NCBI RefSeq assembly: GCF_003477605.1
Contig: NZ_QUDR01000016.1
Coordinates: forward strand, 1-64,000
Length of the DNA stretch: 64,000 nt
Direction of reading: 5' to 3'
DNA from: Clostridium sp. AF37-5
GTDB taxonomy: Bacteria; Bacillota; Clostridia; Lachnospirales; Lachnospiraceae
In this document: positions 15,770 through 24,235 of the stretch, piece by piece
How positions within the stretch are numbered: the first letter of the stretch is position 1
Layout: every line of letters begins with the position of its first letter
The notes under the pieces: generated by a model
Seen by the model: the letters and a program-made list of their open reading frames with translations, nothing else
Database searches by the model: none
Told to the model about the DNA's origin: nothing
Program-made: the position numbers and the translations under genes

Positions 15770-17527
15770 ATGCCAATTATCAGTAATTCCATTCAGAACA
15801 ATGGTGGTTCCTCGCAGGGAATCCGTTCCCAGACAAGAACCTACCGCTCCGGAAATTCCACACTGCACCTGCGTGAGGGGCAGACACTGCGGGGTGTCAT
15901 TAGTGATATCCACGGAAATGACATTACCCTTTCCATGGAAGACGGATCATCCTTTACCGGCCAGCTTCCCGATGCCAATCAGTATTCCATCGGACAAAAG
16001 GCTGCTTTTCTGATTACCGGTCTTGAAAATAACACCATTTACATGAAAGCGACTACAGGAGCTTATTTGTTAAATATGGAAGATACCATTGCCCAGGCAC
16101 TTGAGGAAGCGCTGCTTCCACGCTCTCCGCGTAATCTGGATGTGGTGCGCAGTCTTCTTAGCAATAGCCAGTCCATCAGCCGTGAAAACATTATGGCATC
16201 GATTCAGTTGTGTGCCCAGTACCCGGAAGCCGACGTCCACTCCGTCATCACGATGAAATGTCTGGGACTGCCAATGACAAACGAGTCCGTTCTCCAGTTT
16301 GAGAACTATCAGAACCAGACACACCAGTTATTATATAAAATGGATGCGCTCACCGATTCGATTGGTGATATGCTTCACGCAATCGGCAGTCAGGTTCCTG
16401 CATTGGCAAAAGAAACTGCTTCCGCTCTCTTAGACTTAGCGTTAGAGGGTGTGACCGTGCCGAAAATGACTGAGCAGGCAAACGAGACCGCTGCCGTATC
16501 CGCCGAGGAAAATTCAGAAGCACCTATCCCGGAAACCGGTGAAGAAGCTGCAAACACCATGGGAAATCCCGTTCAAGATGGCAGCAATGGCACAGCGGGC
16601 GCAGAAACTTCCACCCCTTTTTCGCGGGTAAAAAATCTGATTAATAATTTGACCGAATCCGTGGGATCAAAAAACACGCCGGAACCGGAAAATCCCACTT
16701 TTTCCAAAGAAGAAGTAGGTGCCTATCTCCCGGAGGAAGAACGCGCAGCAGTCCACGAGCAGTTACGTGACCTTCCTTTTTCCGAAGCCGCAAAAAAACA
16801 GCTTGCCGATGGTACACTTTCGGTCAGCCGTTTTCTAACCGAGATAAAACAAATGCTTCCTAACCTCACCGATGGGCAGGCAGGAAAACTTATATCCTCG
16901 GACGCCTTTCGAAAACTTGTTAAGGGACAGTTTCTTTCCAACTGGACGATTTCGCCAAAACAGCTAAAAGAGCCCGGTGCGCTCACGGAAACATATGAGA
17001 AAATGGCAAAAGAGTGGGAAACGCTCTCTCATTTCAGTCAAACCGTGTTAGGCAAAGATGTCTTTAGCAAACTTTCATCTTCTGCCTCCGATATGACAGA
17101 AAACCTAAACTTTATGAAAACGCTAAATGAGACATTTCCTTATATTCAGCTTCCGATTAAACTGCAAAATCAGAATGCACATGCAGATTTGTATGTGATG
17201 ACACGCAAGGAAGCCTTGAAAAAGAACCCGGATAGCTTAAAAGTTCTTCTCCATCTCGACATGGAGCACCTTGGCACCTTAGATATCCGAATTGCTAAAG
17301 AAAACACTACGGTTTCGTTAAACTTTTTTGTTTCTGAAAAAGATACACTTCATTTATTCGAGCGCAATGTAGAACTTTTGCAGGATGCCATTAACGCACA
17401 GGGTTATGCCTGCACCTCCGAACTTTCGCTCAAAGAAAAAGAAGTCGATATTGTCAATGATTTTCTGGCAACAAACAAGGCACCAATCGGTGATATGAAA
17501 CGATACAATTTTGACCTGCGGGCGTAA
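15770..17527 (+). CDS. FliK-like flagellar hook-length control protein (probable)
   Basis: A 585-residue protein with no signal peptide. The N-terminal ~100 residues contain a small beta-rich domain (LREGQTLRGVISDIHGNDITL). The middle is low-complexity and acidic, with Ala/Glu/Thr/Asn-rich stretches (about 230-310). The C-terminal part resembles the FliK Flg_hook domain (LHLDMEHLGTLDIRIAKENTTVSLNFF around residues 485-515). No other flagellar gene lies nearby, so this is an orphan locus. It is divergent from uxaC, with AAAGGAGA upstream of the ATG. Assignment rests on the C-terminal pattern and could be a related Lachnospiraceae-specific family. Confidence 0.6.
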   Translation: MPIISNSIQNNGGSSQGIRSQTRTYRSGNSTLHLREGQTLRGVISDIHGNDITLSMEDGSSFTGQLPDANQYSIGQKAAFLITGLENNTIYMKATTGAYLLNMEDTIAQALEEALLPRSPRNLDVVRSLLSNSQSISRENIMASIQLCAQYPEADVHSVITMKCLGLPMTNESVLQFENYQNQTHQLLYKMDALTDSIGDMLHAIGSQVPALAKETASALLDLALEGVTVPKMTEQANETAAVSAEENSEAPIPETGEEAANTMGNPVQDGSNGTAGAETSTPFSRVKNLINNLTESVGSKNTPEPENPTFSKEEVGAYLPEEERAAVHEQLRDLPFSEAAKKQLADGTLSVSRFLTEIKQMLPNLTDGQAGKLISSDAFRKLVKGQFLSNWTISPKQLKEPGALTETYEKMAKEWETLSHFSQTVLGKDVFSKLSSSASDMTENLNFMKTLNETFPYIQLPIKLQNQNAHADLYVMTRKEALKKNPDSLKVLLHLDMEHLGTLDIRIAKENTTVSLNFFVSEKDTLHLFERNVELLQDAINAQGYACTSELSLKEKEVDIVNDFLATNKAPIGDMKRYNFDLRA

Positions 17528-17550
17528 TCAGTCCGCAGGCTTTTTCTTTT
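17515..17550 (+). terminator. Terminator at the convergent FliK-like/OPT junction
   Basis: CCTGCGG (17515-17521) pairs with CCGCAGG (17533-17539) around an 11-nt loop, followed by CTTTTTCTTTT. The two convergent stop codons lie inside the hairpin loop, so the element ends the plus-strand gene within the coding junction. Confidence 0.75.
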
Positions 17551-19408
17551 CTCTTGCAGAAATCAGGATACAGGCAGCAATCACAAACACAAGTGCCGCG
17601 GCACCGAAAATTCCGGTATCCATCCAATGCGACAAATCAATTTTATCACTTTTTCCAAAGACCGCCAAAAGAGCAAGAACAATTCCCATCAGCCCCTCTC
17701 CCGCAATCAGACCGGAGCAAAATAAAATTCCTCCTTCGTCATCTTTCTTTTTCCCAGATGAAACATAACGCAAAATTCCTCCCACCAAAATCGAAGCCGA
17801 TAATTCAAACGGCAGATACAGTCCAATTGCCACCGGAAGAACCGGAACGCCCATAAATTCAACCGCCACGCCGATAAAAACGCCAATAAAAATCAGTGTC
17901 CACGGAAGATTTCCCTCCATGACACCCTCGGTAATCATTTTCATAAGAGTTGCCTGCGGTGCCGCTAACGCCTCACTGCCAAACTGCCACGCATGATTTA
18001 AAAGCATCATCACACCGCCGATTGTAACCGCTGACACAGCCACGCCAATCAACTCGCCAATTTGCTGGCGTCTCGGGGTTGCCCCCAGTAAAAAACCTGT
18101 TTTTAAATCCTGCGAGGTATCACCAGCAAGAGCCGCCACAATGCAGATTACCGAGGCAATCGAAATTGCTGCTATCATCCCCGGCATTCCGATGGTATTT
18201 GTCGCCTTTAACCATGCCGTCACGAGTAATAAAGTAGCAATCGTCATACCGGAAACCGGATTGTTACTGCTGCCCACCAGTCCGACCATGCGCGAAGATA
18301 CGGTTGCAAAGAAAAAGCCAAATAAAATGACAAGCCATGCCCCGGAAAACGAAATCGGAAGTGCCGGAACAAGCCAGATGAGTAATGCAAACAGAACAAT
18401 TCCTCCAATGACAACCCGAATATCTAAATCTCTCTCCGTGCGCTTTTCGCTTTTTTCTTTACCACTCCGTGCTGCCTTCACCGCTTCATAAAAAGTGGAA
18501 AATAAAAGTGGCAGAGTTTTCACCAGACTAATAATGCCTCCTGCCGCCACAGCTCCCGCTCCAATATATCGGATATAAGAGCTCCAGATAGCACTTGCCC
18601 CGCCCTCGTTATAAAGAGTGGCGATTGGCACCGTACCGGGATACAAAATACTTTCACCGCCAAAAGACACAATTGCCGGAATCAAAACAAACCAGCCAAG
18701 AACCGCTCCCGCAAACATATACGAGGCAATTCGGATTCCACAAATATATCCCACTCCCATAAGTGCGGGATATACCTGTACGGAAAACAATGTTTTTAAG
18801 GAATTAACGGGCACCATAACCGCTCCCGGAATTACCTTCATCCCATCGACAATATACTTAACCAGAGCAGCAATACCCATGCCAAAGAAAACAGTTTTTG
18901 CGCCGCTTCCACCCTCTTCACCGGCTAGCAGCACATCCGCACACGCCGTTCCTTCCGGATATGGAAGCACCCCATGTTCTTTTACAATTAATGCTTTGCG
19001 CAGCGGAACCATAAAAAGCACGCCAAGAACGCCTCCACACAAAGCAAGTGCTGTGATGGTAAACAAATCCGGCGTCTCCGCCTTCCCTTCTTCTGCCCAC
19101 AAAAATAACGCAGGCAGCGTAAAAATGGCACCTGCCGCTAATGACTCTCCTGCCGAGCCAATTGTCTGCACCAGATTACTTTCTAAGATAGAATTGCGGC
19201 GCAGCAAACCGCGCAGAATCCCCATTGATACAACCGCCGCCGGAATTGACGCTGACACCGTCATTCCCACACGAAGTCCAAGGTATGCATTTGCCGCACC
19301 AAAAACAACGGCTAACAAAACACCAACAATCACAGCGGTTATGCTAAATTCTTTCATCTCTTTTTCCGCCGGAACAAAGGGCTTAAACTCTTCTTTTTCC
19401 TTTTCCAA
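17528..19408 (-). CDS. OPT family oligopeptide transporter
   Basis: A 626-residue integral membrane protein with about 14-16 hydrophobic segments over its whole length. The N-terminal cytoplasmic stretch EEFKPFVPAEKEMKEFSITA and the following AANAYLGLRVGMTVSASIPAAV are typical of the bacterial OPT (oligopeptide/metal-chelate) family. It probably imports peptides or peptide-bound metals. The start is TTG at 19406-19408, with GGAGG 7 nt upstream. Its stop codon abuts that of the FliK-like gene on the other strand. Confidence 0.9.
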   Translation of the reverse strand: MEKEKEEFKPFVPAEKEMKEFSITAVIVGVLLAVVFGAANAYLGLRVGMTVSASIPAAVVSMGILRGLLRRNSILESNLVQTIGSAGESLAAGAIFTLPALFLWAEEGKAETPDLFTITALALCGGVLGVLFMVPLRKALIVKEHGVLPYPEGTACADVLLAGEEGGSGAKTVFFGMGIAALVKYIVDGMKVIPGAVMVPVNSLKTLFSVQVYPALMGVGYICGIRIASYMFAGAVLGWFVLIPAIVSFGGESILYPGTVPIATLYNEGGASAIWSSYIRYIGAGAVAAGGIISLVKTLPLLFSTFYEAVKAARSGKEKSEKRTERDLDIRVVIGGIVLFALLIWLVPALPISFSGAWLVILFGFFFATVSSRMVGLVGSSNNPVSGMTIATLLLVTAWLKATNTIGMPGMIAAISIASVICIVAALAGDTSQDLKTGFLLGATPRRQQIGELIGVAVSAVTIGGVMMLLNHAWQFGSEALAAPQATLMKMITEGVMEGNLPWTLIFIGVFIGVAVEFMGVPVLPVAIGLYLPFELSASILVGGILRYVSSGKKKDDEGGILFCSGLIAGEGLMGIVLALLAVFGKSDKIDLSHWMDTGIFGAAALVFVIAACILISAREKKKPAD

Positions 19409-19474
19409 AGCTATGCCTCCAGTACTTGTTTTCTTGTTAGCATACCCAAATTACTAATGTTTCTATTCCTGACG

Positions 19475-19520
19475 GCAAAAAAACTGCTGCCATAGTATTT
19501 TTTTCTAAGACAGCAGTTTT
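19475..19520 (-). terminator. Terminator of the DUF1002 gene
   Basis: On the minus strand, AAACTGCTG (19511-19519) pairs with CAGCAGTTT (19481-19489), followed by a T-run. It lies about 35 bp after the DUF1002 stop codon. Confidence 0.8.
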
Positions 19521-19554
19521 ACATATTACAGTTTTAAATTTTTCCTGATTTTAC

Positions 19555-20457
19555 TTAGAACAAATTCGAGAAGAAGTCAGCAATTGCCTTTCCTATCATG
19601 ACAAAGAAATCACAGATTTTCGCCCAGATTCCTTTGGCATCATCCAAATCAATTCCCATGTCTTTAATTTTATCATAGACATTCTGCGCCTGATTCTGAA
19701 TTTTACCAAGGTCTAAATCCAGTCCGCCAATCTTTTTCATCAACGAAACCATCTTGGTTTTCATCTCATCATCAATGGAAACATTCAATTCTTTTTCTGC
19801 TTCATTAATTGCGTCTTTTATTTCATCTTCCGATGTCAAATCGCCGCTGACTACTTTGTCTTTCAAAAGTGCCACAAACTGAGCAGCCTTTTCCTTACCG
19901 ATGTCGTTTGCCAGCTCACTCGTTGCTACCAGCTCATTGGTCGCTGCATCGGAACTCGCCTCATCGACTCCTTCGCCGGTCATTTCACCGTAAGCCTTCA
20001 TCGCACCAACCAAAGCAGCTGTACCGGAAATCGGAAATGGTCCGGCAACCGTCACTTTGGCATCCGAAATTCCGGCGGTCACAAGGGCATTCGTATACAT
20101 TTCCTTGCTGCAGAAAGAAATATTATGTGTCTCTACCTCGATTCCGCTGCCGGCATCTGCCTCTTCAATCATAACCGACGATAACGCTCTCGTTCCAATT
20201 ACTTTGGAAGCAAGATATTCATCCAGATACTGATGCTCTTCCTTGTTTGTCACTGTGATTGTCTGATAATCTGCGAGTTCTTCATTTGTAATTCCAAACT
20301 GCTTCATTACCTGCGCTTTTTCTTTCGTTGATAAATCTGCACCAAATGCGAGAAATGGTTTTACCGACACCGAATCGGCAAACGTATATTTTCCCGGCAC
20401 AAGGCACAAAACTAATGCAAGGGCACTAACCAGTGCCAAACGAATGGATTGTTTCAT
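19555..20457 (-). CDS. Secreted DUF1002 (YpuA-like) protein
   Basis: A 300-residue protein. A signal peptide (MKQSIRLALVSALALVLCLVPG, cleavage near YTFADS) is followed by the DUF1002 region with FGADLSTKEKAQVMKQFGI and SSVMIEEADAGSGIEVET. The C-terminus ends in a hydrophobic amphipathic segment (IWAKICDFFVMIGKAIADFFSNLF), which may hold the protein at the membrane. The start at 20457 has AGGTGA upstream; the longer frame to 20544 overlaps dapL's end region. The family is of unknown function and is found in sporulating Firmicutes. A terminator follows. Confidence 0.85.
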   Translation of the reverse strand: MKQSIRLALVSALALVLCLVPGKYTFADSVSVKPFLAFGADLSTKEKAQVMKQFGITNEELADYQTITVTNKEEHQYLDEYLASKVIGTRALSSVMIEEADAGSGIEVETHNISFCSKEMYTNALVTAGISDAKVTVAGPFPISGTAALVGAMKAYGEMTGEGVDEASSDAATNELVATSELANDIGKEKAAQFVALLKDKVVSGDLTSEDEIKDAINEAEKELNVSIDDEMKTKMVSLMKKIGGLDLDLGKIQNQAQNVYDKIKDMGIDLDDAKGIWAKICDFFVMIGKAIADFFSNLF

Positions 20458-20491
20458 CGTATCACCTATCTTCCTTTCCCCGGTCTGCTTT

Positions 20492-21709
20492 TTACAAAGC
20501 TTTAATTCGCTCCAATGCTTTTTTCGTATTTTCAGCTGAACCAAAAGCAGTCAGTCTGAAATATCCTTCTCCACTTGGTCCGAATCCGGAACCAGGTGTT
20601 CCTACTACATTTGCTTTCTCCAACAGCATATCAAAGAAATCCCATGATTTCATGCCATCCGGTGTCTGAAGCCAGATATATGGGGCATTTACACCGCCAA
20701 ATACAGTATATCCCATACCGGAAAGTGCGTTTCTGATTTCTTTGGCATTATTCATATAATAAGCAATCTGCTCTTTTGTCTGTGCTTTGCCTGCTTCGCT
20801 GTACACTGCTTCACCGGCACGCTGAATGATGTATGGTGCACCATTGAATTTTGTTCCATGGCGTCTTGCCCAAAGGCTGTTAAGCATCGTTCCATTGCTG
20901 TCAACAAGCTGTTTTGGCACAATTGTAAATCCAAGACGGGTTCCGGTAAATCCGGCATTTTTTGAGAAACTTCTCATCTCAATCGCACAGGTTTTTGCGC
21001 CGTCACACTCATAAATGCTGTGTGGCACATCCGTTTCAGAAATGTATGCTTCATAGGCAGCGTCATAAATGATAACTGCTTTCTTTTCGTTTGCATAATC
21101 AACCCACTTCTGAAGCTGCTCTTTTGTCAGCGTCGTACCGGTTGGGTTGTTCGGGCAGCAGATATAAATAATATCCGGTGTCTTCTCCGGAAGTTCCGGC
21201 ACAAAATTATTTTCTGCCGTACATGGCATATAAATTACATTTGACCAGCACTCTTTATCTTTCAGATATTCTCCGGTCTTTCCTGACATTGCATTACTGT
21301 CAACATAAACCGGGTAAACCGGGTCTGTAACGGCAATTACATTGTCCTGAGAAAATATATCAACAATGTTTCCGGAATCACTTTTTGCACCATCGCTGAC
21401 AAAAATCTCATCAAGTGCAATGTCAACACCGCGGGATTTGTAATCGTTATCAGCAATTGCACGGCGCAGAAATTCATATCCAAGATCCGGTGCATAGCCG
21501 TGGAATGTTTCTGCTTTGCTCATCTCATCTACCGCACTATGAAGAGCATCGATTACCGCCGGTGCCAAAGGCTGTGTTACATCGCCGATTCCTAAACTAA
21601 TGACTTCTTTGTCGGGATTCGCTTCCTTGTAAGCGGCTACTTTTTTTCCAATCGTAGAAAAAAGATAACTGCCCGGCAGCTTTAAATAGTTATCATTTAC
21701 TTTAAACAT
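20492..21709 (-). CDS. dapL: LL-diaminopimelate aminotransferase
   Basis: A 405-residue PLP enzyme that makes LL-2,6-diaminopimelate directly from tetrahydrodipicolinate in lysine and peptidoglycan synthesis. Fold-type I motifs are present: [19 protein letters not shown] and the Schiff-base Lys in [18 protein letters not shown] (near residue 250). The N-terminus [38 protein letters not shown] is typical of DapL, and the length fits the family. AGGAGG lies 8 nt before the ATG. A large hairpin element lies about 110 bp upstream. Confidence 0.96.
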   Translation of the reverse strand: MFKVNDNYLKLPGSYLFSTIGKKVAAYKEANPDKEVISLGIGDVTQPLAPAVIDALHSAVDEMSKAETFHGYAPDLGYEFLRRAIADNDYKSRGVDIALDEIFVSDGAKSDSGNIVDIFSQDNVIAVTDPVYPVYVDSNAMSGKTGEYLKDKECWSNVIYMPCTAENNFVPELPEKTPDIIYICCPNNPTGTTLTKEQLQKWVDYANEKKAVIIYDAAYEAYISETDVPHSIYECDGAKTCAIEMRSFSKNAGFTGTRLGFTIVPKQLVDSNGTMLNSLWARRHGTKFNGAPYIIQRAGEAVYSEAGKAQTKEQIAYYMNNAKEIRNALSGMGYTVFGGVNAPYIWLQTPDGMKSWDFFDMLLEKANVVGTPGSGFGPSGEGYFRLTAFGSAENTKKALERIKAL

Positions 21710-21822
21710 TTTTATGCCTCCTGTCTGTAGTTATGTCATTGACATTTTACACGAAAACGCCTGCTAATGCAAGCGCGGGAGAGTGTAAGTTTGCGTCAAG
21801 TGGGTGTTGGCACTTTTTTGTT

Positions 21823-21968
21823 TTCCGTAATTCCGTAGAAAAGCTTTGCGTCTCGTGGGCACTCCCGTTTGTTGAGTGCGTAGCGGTATGGGCACTGAAA
21901 CTACCAGCGTCACATACCGACGTACTCAAACCCACGAGTCACAAAGTTTTTCTACGGAATTACTGGAA
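21823..21968 (+). repeat. Long covarying hairpin element, copy 1
   Basis: A 146-nt imperfect palindrome. The outer arms TTCCGTAATTCCGTAGAAAA and TTTTCTACGGAATTACTGGAA pair, the middle arms CTCGTGGG and CCCACGAG pair, and the inner stem GAGTGCGTAGCGGTATG...GCACTG pairs with CAGTG...CATACCG...GTACTC around an AAACTAC loop. It shares core sequence with copy 3 (33201-33348, opposite strand) and structure with copy 2 (32680-32880). The rest of the 480-bp gap between dapL and the DUF6465 gene holds only the terminator at 22111-22180. Confidence 0.85.
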
Positions 21969-22110
21969 TCCAAATAAATTGGCAATACACATTGATACAA
22001 ACTTATATTTTCTGCTCTTAATTGGTCGCAACCGTTCCATTCACATTTATATAAAGTTACCGCCTAACTATCATCACAAATATTTCTCCCCCCTATTGCC
22101 ACTATGAAAC

Positions 22111-22180
22111 AAAAAAATCCAACGGGGTATGAGACTATAACGCGAAGCGTTATCCCGTCTCGTAACCCGTTGGATTCCTT
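22111..22180 (-). terminator. Strong terminator of the DUF6465 gene
   Basis: On the minus strand a stem of about 27 bp (AATCCAACGGG...ATAACGC paired with GCGTTAT...CCCGTTGGATT), with a TTCG tetraloop and a few internal mismatches, is followed by TTTTTTT. It starts 11 bp after the stop codon at 22191. Confidence 0.92.
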
Positions 22181-22190
22181 TTTGTAATCT

Positions 22191-22649
22191 TTATAAATCT
22201 ACAGCACCTGTAGAACCGTTTTTCAAGCCTTCATTTACTACATAATAAGCTTTTCCTTCTTCCGGTTTTACATACAATTTTGCTCTTTTAATAGATGTAA
22301 TTTTCTTTCCTTCTGCTTCCCATGCTGCCACAACTTTTTCCATAATTTCCTGCTGGGAAAATTCCTGTCCGTAAATCTGAACAAAAACTTCTGAGTCAAC
22401 AGTAGCTGCTGTCTTGCGAATCGTAGCTTTACTTGTTTTTCTCGGTTTTCTTGTTGTCTTTCTGACCGTCTTTGCAGCCGTTGTTTTTGCTACTGGTTTT
22501 TCTTCCTTAGCAACCGGCTTTACTGCTTCTTTTTTCGGCTCTTCTTTTGCAGGAGCTGCTGTTGTTTTTACTGCCGGTTTCACAGCTGGCTTTGCTGCAG
22601 TTTTTGCTGTTGTTGTTTTTGATACTTTGTTTGCCTTGTTCGTAGTCAT
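22191..22649 (-). CDS. DUF6465 protein with a Lys/Ala-rich histone-like tail
   Basis: A 152-residue protein. Residues 1-75 are low-complexity Lys/Ala/Pro/Thr (repeats such as KPAVKPAVK and KPVAKEEKPVAK), like histone H1 or AlgP tails. Residues about 88-150 form a compact domain (VFVQIYGQEFSQQEIMEKVVAAWEAEGK, YYVVNEG). I recognise this as the DUF6465 family found mainly in Lachnospiraceae. The tail suggests nucleic-acid binding, but this is not shown. The start at 22649 has GGAGGG upstream. A very strong terminator follows, which suggests high expression. Confidence 0.8.
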   Translation of the reverse strand: MTTNKANKVSKTTTAKTAAKPAVKPAVKTTAAPAKEEPKKEAVKPVAKEEKPVAKTTAAKTVRKTTRKPRKTSKATIRKTAATVDSEVFVQIYGQEFSQQEIMEKVVAAWEAEGKKITSIKRAKLYVKPEEGKAYYVVNEGLKNGSTGAVDL

Positions 22650-22879
22650 CTGAATCCCTCCATTACTTCTGATAAAACATTGTATCATAATATGTAAAAT
22701 ATTATACATGTTTTATTAATTCTTTACAATTGCTATTATGACTAAAAAAAAGCTGTTTGTCAAATAAATACATACACTTTCACCAAAAACTCTTTACTTT
22801 TTTTCTTCTATCACGTAAAATAAGGATAAATACTAGCGCAATGGATATAATAAATGCGTAAGAAAGGAAGGATATTAAA

Positions 22880-23122
22880 ATGAAAAAATTTGTAAAATTC
22901 CTCCTTGGTCTGACTGCAGTTGCAGCAGCAGTAGGTGGTATATTGTATTTCTTGAAAAATGTTCTGATGAAAGATTATCTGGATGATTACGATGACGACG
23001 ATTTTGACAATGACCTTTATGATGAGGACGATGATGACCGCGACTACGTGACACTCTCACCGGATGAAGAATCAGAAGAAGCAGACGATACATTAGTTCC
23101 TGATGACATGGAAGAAGAATAA
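22880..23122 (+). CDS. Small membrane protein with an acidic tail
   Basis: An 80-residue protein with one N-terminal transmembrane helix (about residues 5-28, FVKFLLGLTAVAAAVGGILYFL). The rest is extremely acidic (DDYDDDDFDND, DEDDDDRDY, EESEEADD). AGAAAGGAAGG lies upstream. It is a single-gene unit ended by the hairpin at 23141-23177. The function is unknown; similar small acidic membrane proteins occur in Lachnospiraceae. Confidence 0.78.
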   Translation: MKKFVKFLLGLTAVAAAVGGILYFLKNVLMKDYLDDYDDDDFDNDLYDEDDDDRDYVTLSPDEESEEADDTLVPDDMEEE

Positions 23123-23140
23123 AAATTCATCATAACACAA

Positions 23141-23177
23141 AGAACTCATAAACCAGATGGTCTATGAGTTCTTTTTC
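23141..23177 (+). terminator. Terminator after the small acidic membrane protein
   Basis: AGAACTCATA (23141-23150) pairs with TATGAGTTCT (23163-23172), followed by TTTTT. It may work in both directions, since pfkA converges from the right. Confidence 0.85.
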
Positions 23178-23190
23178 TATACCATACCAA

Positions 23191-24168
23191 TTATCGTGAA
23201 AGGCGTTTTGTCATACTATACAAGTGCTCGTCAATATCTTTTGTCATCTGCAATGCATAGTCAATATCAAAATCAGTAAATTCGCCATTTTTATATGCAA
23301 CTACACGATTTGTTTGACCTTTCAATAAAAGATCAACAGCTCTTGCTCCCATTGCTGATGCGTATACACGGTCACGACAAGAAGGATTTCCGCCACGCTG
23401 GATATGCCCAATCACCGTTGCACGCGTCTCAATGCCGGTTGCAGCTTCAATTCGTTTTGCCATTTCATGAGAATGACCAACACCTTCTGCATTTACAATA
23501 ATATGATGTTTCTTTCCGATACGACGCTTTGACATAATCTTTTTAATAATTTCCTCTTCATCGTTTTCCTCAGCACGCTCCGGAATCAAAACATACTCGG
23601 AACCGTTGGAAATACCACACCATAATGCAATGTGTCCGGCCGTTCTTCCCATTACCTCAATGATACTGCATCGCTCATGGGAAGCGGAAGTATCACGAAC
23701 CTTATCAATGGCTTCCATTGCCGTGTTGCAGGCAGTATCAAATCCAATCGTGTATTCGGTGCAGGCAATATCCAAGTCAATGGTTCCCGGGATACCAATT
23801 GTGTTAATTCCATTTGCAGAAAGTTTCTGAGCTCCACGGAAAGAACCGTCACCACCGATTACAACCATACCATCAATGCCATGTTTGCGGCAGATGTCAG
23901 CAGCTTTCTGCTGGCCTTCCGGTGTCATCATCTCTTTACAGCGGGAAGTAAATAAAATTGTGCCGCCACGCTGAACGATATCAGTAACGCTCATCGTGTC
24001 CATATCAATAATATCCTCTTCCAAAAGTCCTGCATATCCACGACGGACACCCTTTACTTTCAGACCACTGGAAATACCGGCTCTGACTACTGCACGAATC
24101 GCAGCATTCATTCCCGGTGCATCGCCACCACTTGTTAATACACCAATTGTCGTTACCTTTTTCGCCAT
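23191..24168 (-). CDS. pfkA: ATP-dependent 6-phosphofructokinase
   Basis: A 325-residue glycolytic enzyme that phosphorylates fructose 6-phosphate. Motifs are GVLTSGGDAPGMNAAIRA (ATP site), GGDGSFRGA, GTIDLDIACTEYTIGFDTA with the catalytic Asp region, and EVMGRTAGHIAL. GGDGS (with Gly rather than Asp) favours ATP over pyrophosphate use. The start at 24168 has GGAGGA upstream. It lies downstream of dnaE, a common clostridial order. Confidence 0.96.
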   Translation of the reverse strand: MAKKVTTIGVLTSGGDAPGMNAAIRAVVRAGISSGLKVKGVRRGYAGLLEEDIIDMDTMSVTDIVQRGGTILFTSRCKEMMTPEGQQKAADICRKHGIDGMVVIGGDGSFRGAQKLSANGINTIGIPGTIDLDIACTEYTIGFDTACNTAMEAIDKVRDTSASHERCSIIEVMGRTAGHIALWCGISNGSEYVLIPERAEENDEEEIIKKIMSKRRIGKKHHIIVNAEGVGHSHEMAKRIEAATGIETRATVIGHIQRGGNPSCRDRVYASAMGARAVDLLLKGQTNRVVAYKNGEFTDFDIDYALQMTKDIDEHLYSMTKRLSR

Positions 24169-24235
24169 AATCCGATTTCCTCCAATTTTATGTTTTATCT
24201 GTTTCATTTATCATTTCTCATACATGTATATTTTA

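Noticed and set aside
22414..22653. Hydrophobic 79-residue plus-strand frame resembling a membrane protein
   Set aside because: It is the antisense of the Lys/Ala-rich tail of the DUF6465 gene, which by codon complement gives Phe/Ala/Val runs.
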